Below are positions 19,641 through 26,755 of a DNA stretch of 35,547 bases, piece by piece. Each line of letters begins with the position of its first letter. The first letter of the stretch is position 1. The stretch is from Thiobacillus sp. UBA2597 (GTDB lineage Bacteria > Pseudomonadota > Gammaproteobacteria > Burkholderiales > Thiobacillaceae): the NCBI GenBank assembly GCA_002339725.1, contig DDKN01000064.1:1-35547 (forward strand), in the 5' to 3' direction. The translations under genes were made by a program, and so were the position numbers. A model generated the notes under the pieces. That model saw nothing but the letters and a program-made list of their open reading frames with translations. It was not told the origin of the DNA and ran no database searches.

Positions 19641-22600
19641 ATGGGATCGCACCAGCCATCCGAACCAAGCGCACAAGCCAGGAAGGTCTTGTATCTCGAA
19701 CAGGACCCCGCCCAACTCGACAAGGTCCGCACGATTCTGGGCGAGCGGGGTTATGCCGTCATCCCGGTCGCCGAGCCGGGCGCCCTGCTGGAGGCGGTCG
19801 AGACCGGCGCCCCGCTCGCCCTGCTCCTGTCGGGCGATGTCCTGCAAACCGCTTCCGCAACCGTTCTGTCTGCCCTGTTCGAAGTCGTGCGCCGGCAAAC
19901 CCCGGCGCCGCCCACCTTCTACCTCTCGTCCCAGGGCGATTTTCATAGCCGGCTGGCCGCCCGGCGCGCGGGCTTTGACCACTTCCTCGCCCAGCCGATC
20001 GATTTTGGCCGACTGTTGCGCCTGCTGGAGCAGTACAGCAGCCGGAGCGAGGCACGCGACCCTTACCGCGTGCTGCTGGTGGACGATGACCCCGTGCTCC
20101 TGCGCCTGCATACCCTGGTCCTGGAGGAGGCCGGCATGCTCACCCAGGCGGTGAGCGACCCGGCCGAGGCCCTGGAAGTCGCGCACCGTTTCAGCCCCGA
20201 GCTGATCGTGCTCGACCTCTACATGCTCGGCTGTTCCGGCACGGAATTGGCCGGCCTTCTGCGCGACTGCGACCGTTTCAACGACGTGCCCATCATCTTC
20301 CTATCGAGCGAGGACCAGCCGGCCAAGCAGCTGGAGGCCCTGGTCACGGGCGGCGATGCCTTTCTGACCAAGCCGGTCGACGCCGAGCAGTTCGTCGCCC
20401 TGGTCAAACAGCGCGTTCAGCACGCCCGGCAGCAGAAATCGATCGCCCGCCAGCTCGACAGCGCCATGCGTGAAGTCGATGCACGCCAGCATGCCCTGGA
20501 CCAGCACGCCATCGTCAGCATCACCGACTATCGTGGCAACATCCTCTACGCCAACGACAAATTCTGTGAGATCAGCGGCTATCGGCGCGACGAGTTGATC
20601 GGCCAGAACCACCGGCTGCTCAAGTCCGGCCTGCATCCCCAGGCCTTTTATGACGAGATGTGGGCCACCATCGCCCAGGGCCACATCTGGCACGGCGTGG
20701 TGGCCAATCGCCGGAAAGACGACGGCATCTATTGGGTGGCCAGCACCATCGTGCCCTTCATGGGGGAGGACGGCCTGCCCGCGCGCTATATCTCGATCCG
20801 CACCGACATCACCGAGCGCAAGGAGATCGAGGAGGCCCTGCGCGCGAGCGAGGAGCGTCTGCGATTAAGCCAGGTCTTCGCCAACATCGGCACCTGGGAC
20901 TGGAATGTCCAGACCGGCGAGCTGATCTGGTCCGAGCGCATCGCGCCGCTGTTCGGCTATAGCGACCAGGTGGAAACGACATATGACAATTTCCTCAAGG
21001 CCGTGCACCCGGACGACCGGCCGCGCCTGATCGAAGCGGTCAACGCCTGTCTCGAACACGACACGCCGTACGACATCGAACACCGGGTGGTTTGGCCGAC
21101 GGGCGAGATCCGCTGGCTGTTCGAGCGCGGGGCGGTCCAGCGCGACCGGGACGGCAGGCCCCTGCACATGCTGGGCGTGGTGCAGGACACCACCGCACGC
21201 AAGCAGGCCGAGCTGGCCCTGCAGGAGAGCGAACGCCGCCTGCGCGAGGCCCAGCGCATCGCCCAGCTCGGTCATTGGTCGCTCGATCTGACGAGCGGCC
21301 GGCTCAGCTGGTCGGACGAGATCTACCGCATCTTCGGCCATGAGCCCGGCGCCTTCGAGCCCAGCTATGAGCGCTTCTACCAGTTCGTGCATCCGGACGA
21401 CGTGGCGCTGGTCAAGGCCTCGGAGGCCAGAACGCTCCAGAATGAAAGCGGCCTCAGCATCGACCACCGCATCGTGCTGCCCAATGGCTGCGTGCGCTGG
21501 GTGCACGAGGAGGCGCAGGCCACATTCGGGCCGGATGGCCAGCCGGTGCAACTGAGCGGCACGGTGCAGGACATCACCCCGCGCAAGGAGGTCGAGGCAG
21601 AGCTGCAACTGGCCAAGCAGGAGGCGGAGCGGGCCAATTTGGCCAAGTCGGAATTCCTCTCCAGCATGAGCCACGAGCTGCGCACCCCGCTCAATGCCAT
21701 CCTCGGCTTCACCCAGCTGCTGGCGATCGACGACAACCTGACAGCACAGCAGCGCGATAACGTGCACGAGATCGTCAACGCCGGCAAACACCTGCTCAAC
21801 CTGATCGGCGAGGTGCTCGACCTGGCCAAGATCGAGGCCGGCCGCATGAGCCTGTCGATCGAGCCGATCGAACTCGACGAGCTGCTGCAATCCTGCCTGT
21901 CCATCATCCAGCCCATGGCCTGGAAGAAGGGCATCGGCATCCAGGCCGATTTCGAGCGCGACGGCTTCCCCAGGGTGCTGGCCGACCACACCCGGCTCAA
22001 GCAGGTGATCATGAATCTGCTGAGCAATGCCATCAAATACAACCGGGAGGGCGGCCAGATCGGCGTGAGCTGGGGGCCCGCCGAGGGGGGGATGTTCCGC
22101 ATCTCGGTGCGCGACACCGGCCCCGGCATCCCGGCGGAGCGGCTGAAGGAGCTGTTCCAGCCCTTCAGCCGGCTGGGCGCCGAAAACAGCGGGATCGAGG
22201 GCAGCGGCATCGGTCTGGTGATCAGCAAGCGCCTGATGGAGGCCATGCACGGCCGGATCGGGGTCGACAGCCGGGAGGGCCAGGGCAGCACCTTCTGGCT
22301 CGAGCTGCCGGTGGCGCAGGCGGATACCGCCGTCACCCTCAGCGCCGCCGACCGGCTGCAGGAGGAGCGGGTGCCGCAAATCGGCAGCCATACCGTGCTC
22401 TACATCGAGGACAACCCCTCCAATCTCAAACTCATGGTCAGCCTGCTGGCCAAATGGCCCACGGTCCGTCTGCTCACTGCGCACAACGGCACGCTTGGCA
22501 TCGACATGGCCAAGAGCTACCGGCCGGATGTCATCCTGCTCGACATCAACCTGCCGCAGCTGGATGGCTATGCGGTGCTGCGCGAGCTGAAGAGCGCCGC

Positions 22601-22757
22601 CGAGACCCGCGCCATTCCGGTGCTCGCCCTCACCGCCAACGCCATGCCCAGGGACATCCAGCGCGGCAAGGCCGCCGGCTTTCACGACTACCTGACCAAG
22701 CCGCTCGACATCCCGCACTTCTATGCGGTGCTGGGCGAATTGTTGCCCGCCGAATGA
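19641..22757 (+). CDS. Hybrid sensor histidine kinase: pseudo-receiver, receiver, three PAS, kinase, receiver
   Basis: The 1038-residue cytoplasmic protein has no membrane helices. Domains in order: a degenerate receiver (about 13-130) lacking the phospho-acceptor at the usual place (LALLLSGDV) and with Gln for the conserved Lys (LAQPID); a normal receiver (about 143-260; D192, K244); three PAS domains (about 290-405, 410-535, 540-655); HisKA with H678 in MSHELRTPLN; an ATPase domain with NLLSNAIKYN and DTGPGIP; and a C-terminal receiver (D968, K1020). It probably autophosphorylates H678 and passes phosphate within itself and to partners. The start ATG 19641 lacks a clear ribosome-binding site; upstream in-frame codons are less likely. 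It overlaps the next kinase gene by ATGA. Signal and output are unknown. Confidence 0.88.
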   Translation: MGSHQPSEPSAQARKVLYLEQDPAQLDKVRTILGERGYAVIPVAEPGALLEAVETGAPLALLLSGDVLQTASATVLSALFEVVRRQTPAPPTFYLSSQGDFHSRLAARRAGFDHFLAQPIDFGRLLRLLEQYSSRSEARDPYRVLLVDDDPVLLRLHTLVLEEAGMLTQAVSDPAEALEVAHRFSPELIVLDLYMLGCSGTELAGLLRDCDRFNDVPIIFLSSEDQPAKQLEALVTGGDAFLTKPVDAEQFVALVKQRVQHARQQKSIARQLDSAMREVDARQHALDQHAIVSITDYRGNILYANDKFCEISGYRRDELIGQNHRLLKSGLHPQAFYDEMWATIAQGHIWHGVVANRRKDDGIYWVASTIVPFMGEDGLPARYISIRTDITERKEIEEALRASEERLRLSQVFANIGTWDWNVQTGELIWSERIAPLFGYSDQVETTYDNFLKAVHPDDRPRLIEAVNACLEHDTPYDIEHRVVWPTGEIRWLFERGAVQRDRDGRPLHMLGVVQDTTARKQAELALQESERRLREAQRIAQLGHWSLDLTSGRLSWSDEIYRIFGHEPGAFEPSYERFYQFVHPDDVALVKASEARTLQNESGLSIDHRIVLPNGCVRWVHEEAQATFGPDGQPVQLSGTVQDITPRKEVEAELQLAKQEAERANLAKSEFLSSMSHELRTPLNAILGFTQLLAIDDNLTAQQRDNVHEIVNAGKHLLNLIGEVLDLAKIEAGRMSLSIEPIELDELLQSCLSIIQPMAWKKGIGIQADFERDGFPRVLADHTRLKQVIMNLLSNAIKYNREGGQIGVSWGPAEGGMFRISVRDTGPGIPAERLKELFQPFSRLGAENSGIEGSGIGLVISKRLMEAMHGRIGVDSREGQGSTFWLELPVAQADTAVTLSAADRLQEERVPQIGSHTVLYIEDNPSNLKLMVSLLAKWPTVRLLTAHNGTLGIDMAKSYRPDVILLDINLPQLDGYAVLRELKSAAETRAIPVLALTANAMPRDIQRGKAAGFHDYLTKPLDIPHFYAVLGELLPAE

Positions 22758-24892
22758 AGGCTGCCGCCTCGCCCGCCCAAGCCCAGGCGCATCCCGTCGG
22801 GAGCGAACAGCTCAAGCTGCTGTACGAGGCCATTCCGATCGCCATGTTCGCCACGGTGATCAATGGTCTGGTACTCACCGTCGTACTCTGGAACCAGGTG
22901 CCCGGCCCGCAGTTGCTCGGCTGGCTGGCGGCGCTGATCCTGATCTCCGCCGGGCGCTATGTCCTAGCCCACGCCTATCTGACCAGCCAGGCCACCCCGC
23001 CAGACCAGACCCGCTGGCAGCGGCGCTTCGATCTCGGGGTCATCGTGGGCGCCCTGGCCTGGGGCGGCAGCGTCCTGGTGATCTTTCCGGCCGCCAGTGC
23101 CCCGCATCAGATCCTGCTCGCCCTGGTGATCGCCGGGGTCTGCGCCGGGGCGGTGAGCACCCTGAGCTATCAATGGCGCGCGATTGCCGTGTTTTTGGCC
23201 ATCACCCTGCTGCCGCTGATCATTCGCTTCATGCTGGGCGGCGACGAGGTCTCCCAGGCCGTCGCCCTGCTGGCCATGCTGTTCCTGCTCATGCTCCTGA
23301 TCAGCGCCAGGCGCATCTACAACACCAACCAGAGCAACCTCATGCTGAGCGCATCGGCCGCGGCGATGGCGGCCGATGCCAAGGCCGCGGCCGAGCGCTT
23401 TCGTCATCTTTTGCAGGCCACGCCGGATGCCCTGCTCATCGTCGATTCCGGCCACCGCATCGAATATGCCAATCAACGGGCCGAGCAGGTGTTCGGCTAT
23501 GGTGCCGGGAGTCTGATCGGCCAGCCGATCGCCCGGCTGCTGCCGGAGCTTAATGCCCAGGCCGGCGAGCTGCCGGGCCAGGGCAGCCGGCGCGACCTCA
23601 CCGCGCGCACCCGGCTGGGCAAAGAATTTCCCAGCGATGTCAGCTTCAGCACCGTTCCCTTTCCCGAAGGCAGCCGGCTCTGCCTGACGGTACGCGACGT
23701 GAGCGAGCGGCGTGAAATCGAAGACTCCCTGCGCCAGGCCAAGCTCGCGGCCGAGGCGGCCAACCAGGCCAAGTCGGCCTTCCTCTCCAGCATGAGCCAT
23801 GAGCTGCGCACCCCGCTCAACGCCATCCTGGGCTTTACCGAACTCCTGCGCGAGGAGGCCAACCTGACGCCCGAGCAGCGTGAAAGCCTGGGCGAAATCT
23901 ATGATTCGGGCGAGCACCTGCTCAAGCTGATCAACGATATCCTCGACCTGTCCAAGATCGAGGCGGGCCGCATGCAGCTGTCGATCGAGCCGGTGTGCCT
24001 GGGCGATATCACTGACACCTGCCGCAGCATGATCGAGCCGATGGCGCGCAAGCACGGCATCGCCCTGCATTTCGAGATGGAGCACTGCCGCGACACCCGG
24101 GTCCTGGCCGACCGTACCCGCCTGCTGCAATCCCTGCTCAACCTGGCCTCCAATGCCATCAAATACAACCATGCCGGCGGTTCGGTCACCCTGTCCTGCG
24201 AACAGCGTCCGTCCGGCCGCCTGCGCCTGTCGGTGCAGGACACCGGTCCCGGCATCCATCCCGAGCGGCAGCGCGATCTGTTCCAGCCCTTCAGCCGTCT
24301 GGGCAAGGAGTTTTCCCGGATCGAGGGCACCGGCATCGGCCTGGCCCTGACCAAGCAGATCGTGGAATTGATGCAGGGCGAACTGGGCTTCACCAGCAGC
24401 CCGGGCCAGGGCAGCACCTTTTGGCTCGAGTTCCCCTGCGCCGGTGCGGACGCCGCCGACACCTCGGCCCCGGGCGGCGAAATTGTCTCGGTGGCCGAGG
24501 CGGCCACCCTGCTGGCGATCGAGGACAACCCGCTCAACCAGCACATGCTGCGCCAGATCCTGACCCGGCAGGCGCATTACCACCTGCTGCAGGCCGACAC
24601 GCCGGCGCACGGCCTGGAACTTGCGCGCCGCGCGCAGCCTGCCCTGATCCTGCTCGATATCAACATGCCGGGCATGAACGGCTTCGAGGTCCTGACCCGG
24701 CTGCGGGCCGATCCCGGGACCCGGCAGATCCCGGTGATCGCGGTGACCGCGATGAATCCGGCGGAGGCTGCAGTCCTGCTAAGTGGCGGATTCGATGCGA
24801 TCCTGAGAAAGCCGATCGACAAGGGCGCCCTGCTCGCCACCATCGGCCAGGTGCTGGAGCGCCGTGTCGCCCCGCCCGTGGGCCAGCCGTGA
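22754..24892 (+). CDS. Membrane hybrid sensor histidine kinase with PAS and receiver domains
   Basis: The 712-residue protein starts at ATG 22754, sharing ATGA with the stop of the preceding kinase, so translation is coupled. Five to six membrane helices occupy about residues 25-195. Then come one PAS domain (about 210-330), HisKA with H349 in MSHELRTPLN, an ATPase domain (NLASNAIKYN, DTGPGIH), and a C-terminal receiver with D635 (ILLDINMPGMNG) and K686. The kinase core is strikingly like that of the preceding gene (same MSHELRTPLNAILGF, LSKIEAGRM, LFQPFSRLG), so the two probably arose by duplication and domain exchange. No stand-alone response regulator with an output domain lies nearby, so the target is unknown. 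A longer in-frame reading upstream lies inside the first kinase and is spurious. Confidence 0.9.
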   Translation: MKAAASPAQAQAHPVGSEQLKLLYEAIPIAMFATVINGLVLTVVLWNQVPGPQLLGWLAALILISAGRYVLAHAYLTSQATPPDQTRWQRRFDLGVIVGALAWGGSVLVIFPAASAPHQILLALVIAGVCAGAVSTLSYQWRAIAVFLAITLLPLIIRFMLGGDEVSQAVALLAMLFLLMLLISARRIYNTNQSNLMLSASAAAMAADAKAAAERFRHLLQATPDALLIVDSGHRIEYANQRAEQVFGYGAGSLIGQPIARLLPELNAQAGELPGQGSRRDLTARTRLGKEFPSDVSFSTVPFPEGSRLCLTVRDVSERREIEDSLRQAKLAAEAANQAKSAFLSSMSHELRTPLNAILGFTELLREEANLTPEQRESLGEIYDSGEHLLKLINDILDLSKIEAGRMQLSIEPVCLGDITDTCRSMIEPMARKHGIALHFEMEHCRDTRVLADRTRLLQSLLNLASNAIKYNHAGGSVTLSCEQRPSGRLRLSVQDTGPGIHPERQRDLFQPFSRLGKEFSRIEGTGIGLALTKQIVELMQGELGFTSSPGQGSTFWLEFPCAGADAADTSAPGGEIVSVAEAATLLAIEDNPLNQHMLRQILTRQAHYHLLQADTPAHGLELARRAQPALILLDINMPGMNGFEVLTRLRADPGTRQIPVIAVTAMNPAEAAVLLSGGFDAILRKPIDKGALLATIGQVLERRVAPPVGQP

Positions 24893-24917
24893 TGCCCCGG
24901 AAGACCGGCCGCCCGGC

Positions 24918-26072
24918 ATGAGTACCAGCCCCCTGCCTGGCCTGCGCTGCGACATCTTTTGCAGCGTGGTCGACAACTTCGGCGACGTCGGTGTGGCCTG
25001 GCGTCTGGCACGCCAGTTGTCGACCGAATACGCGCTGAAGGTGCGGCTGTGGCTGGACGACCTGGCTACGCTGCACCGCATCTGGCCGCCGGCGCGGGAC
25101 GATCTGCCGGTGCAGACGGTGATGAATATCGAGGTGCGCCGCTGGCAGGGGGATTTCGCCGGGGTGGTGCCCGCCCCCCTGGTGCTGGAGACCTTCGGCT
25201 GCGCCCTGCCCGAGCGTTATCTCGCTGCCATGGCAGAGCGCAGGCCGCCACCGCTCTGGCTCAACCTCGACCACCTGAGCGCGGAGGCCTGGGTCAAGGG
25301 CTGTCACGGCCTGCCCTCGCCCCATCCGCGCCTGCCCCTGACCGGCTATTTTTTCTATCCCGGCTTCGAGCCCGGCACCGGCGGACTCATCCGCGAGGCT
25401 GGCCTCATGGCGCGACGTCAGGCCTGGCAGGCCGATGCGGCCCAACGCAGACAGTTCTGGCAGGGCCTGGGGCTGCCCGAACCGGAGCCGGGGACGCTGA
25501 GCGTATCCCTGTTCAGTTACGACAACCCGGCGTTGCCCGAGCTGAGCGCGGCCTGGGCCGAGGGTAAACACAAAGTGCGCTGCCTGGTGCCCGAGGGCAT
25601 CGCCCTGGAGGCCCTCGGGCGCTGGTTGGGGCATCCGCTGCAGCCCGGCCAGCGCCGTTGCCAGGGCAATCTGGAAGTCTGCGCCCTGGCCTTTTTCGAC
25701 CAGGACGGCTATGACCGCCTGCTCTGGTCCTGTGATCTCAACTTCGTGCGCGGCGAGGATTCCTTCGTGCGCGGCCAGTGGGCCGCCCGGCCGCTGGCCT
25801 GGAGCATTTATCAGCAACCGGAAGGGGCGCATTGGCCCAAGCTCGAGGCCTTTCTCGACCGCTATTGCCAGGGGCTGGAGTCGTCGGCAGCGACGGCCTA
25901 CCGGCACTTCAGCCAGGCATGGAACCGCGGCCAGGGCGTCGGCCCGGCCTGGCACGCCTTACACGAGCACCTGCCCGCCCTGCTGGCTCATGCCGGGTGC
26001 TGGGCCGAGCAGCAGGGGGCCCGGCCCGACCTGGCTCGGCAACTGATGCTTTTTTGTAAAGAAAAGTTATAA
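24918..26072 (+). CDS. earP: EF-P arginine rhamnosyltransferase EarP
   Basis: EarP transfers rhamnose from dTDP-rhamnose to Arg32 of elongation factor P, activating it to relieve ribosome stalling at polyproline. From ATG 24918 the product has 384 residues, the family length. The N-terminal CSVVDNFGDVGVAWRLARQL holds the conserved Asp pair (D19, D23), and the C-terminal nucleotide-sugar region holds NFVRGEDSFVRGQWA with the conserved Glu. The fold is GT-B without a signal peptide, so it is cytoplasmic. efp is the next gene 43 bp downstream and carries Arg at the modified position, which confirms the assignment. The start lacks a strong ribosome-binding site, and the 25-bp gap to the kinase gene allows co-transcription. 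Confidence 0.96.
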   Translation: MSTSPLPGLRCDIFCSVVDNFGDVGVAWRLARQLSTEYALKVRLWLDDLATLHRIWPPARDDLPVQTVMNIEVRRWQGDFAGVVPAPLVLETFGCALPERYLAAMAERRPPPLWLNLDHLSAEAWVKGCHGLPSPHPRLPLTGYFFYPGFEPGTGGLIREAGLMARRQAWQADAAQRRQFWQGLGLPEPEPGTLSVSLFSYDNPALPELSAAWAEGKHKVRCLVPEGIALEALGRWLGHPLQPGQRRCQGNLEVCALAFFDQDGYDRLLWSCDLNFVRGEDSFVRGQWAARPLAWSIYQQPEGAHWPKLEAFLDRYCQGLESSAATAYRHFSQAWNRGQGVGPAWHALHEHLPALLAHAGCWAEQQGARPDLARQLMLFCKEKL

Positions 26073-26073
26073 T
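26068..26073 (+). promoter_or_regulatory. Possible -10 element of efp
   Basis: A perfect TATAAT overlaps the earP stop codon, 43 bp before the efp ATG, in a short AT-rich stretch. No clear -35 lies 16-18 bp upstream (the region reads TGATGCTTTTTTG), so the promoter call rests on the -10 alone. It would give efp transcription independent of earP, as expected for an abundant translation factor. Confidence 0.4.
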
Positions 26074-26115
26074 AATCAGCTTTTTACTCCAGCCAGTTTG
26101 CAGGGCAGATCAGAT

Positions 26116-26679
26116 ATGAAGACAGCACAGGAACTCCGCGTAGGCAACGTGATCATGGTGGGCAAGGATCCCCTGGTCGTGCAGAAGGCCGAATTCAGCA
26201 AGTCCGGCCGCAACGCCTCCGTGGTCAAGATGAAACTCAAGAACTTGCTCACCGGCGCCGGCAGCGAGACCGTTTACAAGGCCGACGAGAAGTTCGAGAC
26301 CGTGACCCTCGAGCGCAAGGAGTGCACCTACTCCTACTTCGCCGACCCCATGTACGTGTTCATGGATGCCGACTACAACCAGTACGAGGTGGAAGCCGAC
26401 AACCTGGGCGACATGCTGAAGTACCTGGAGGACGGCATGCCCTGCGAGGTGGTGTTCTACAACGGCAAGGCCATCTCCGTGGAGATGCCGACCACCGTGA
26501 TCCGCGAGGTGGAGTACACCGAGCCCGCGGTCAAGGGCGACACCTCGGGCAAGGTGATGAAGCCGGCCCGGATCAAGCCCACCGGCTTCGAGATCTCGGT
26601 GCCCGCCTTCGTCGAGATCGGCGACAAGATCGAGATCGATACCGCCACCGGCGAATACCGCAACCGGGTCAAGGCCTAA
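26116..26679 (+). CDS. efp: Elongation factor P, arginine type
   Basis: EF-P enters the ribosomal E site and speeds peptide bonds between consecutive prolines. From ATG 26116 the product has 187 residues, the normal length, with the KOW-like N-domain followed by two OB-fold domains ending EYRNRVKA. The loop tip reads SKSGR32NAS, with Arg at position 32, the residue rhamnosylated by EarP, rather than the Lys used by the EpmA/B lysine route. The C-terminal signature region KIEIDTATGEYRNR is present. An in-frame extension to 26098 is possible but atypical. A long palindromic terminator lies 16 bp after the stop. Confidence 0.97.
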   Translation: MKTAQELRVGNVIMVGKDPLVVQKAEFSKSGRNASVVKMKLKNLLTGAGSETVYKADEKFETVTLERKECTYSYFADPMYVFMDADYNQYEVEADNLGDMLKYLEDGMPCEVVFYNGKAISVEMPTTVIREVEYTEPAVKGDTSGKVMKPARIKPTGFEISVPAFVEIGDKIEIDTATGEYRNRVKA

Positions 26680-26695
26680 GCCGCTTCCGGCCGAC

Positions 26696-26725
26696 AAAAA
26701 GGGCAGCCCGCGGGCTGCCCTTTTT
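26696..26725. terminator. Bidirectional intrinsic terminator between efp and cphA
   Basis: The 30-bp sequence is a perfect palindrome: AAAAAGGGCAGCCCG followed by its exact complement CGGGCTGCCCTTTTT. In RNA either strand gives a GC-rich stem of about 8 bp with a tight CGCG loop and a U-tract. It sits between the convergent ends of efp (stop 26679) and cphA (stop 26756) and can end both. Confidence 0.92.
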
Positions 26726-26755
26726 CATTGCCGGAACGGGATGGTTCCGGCCACC

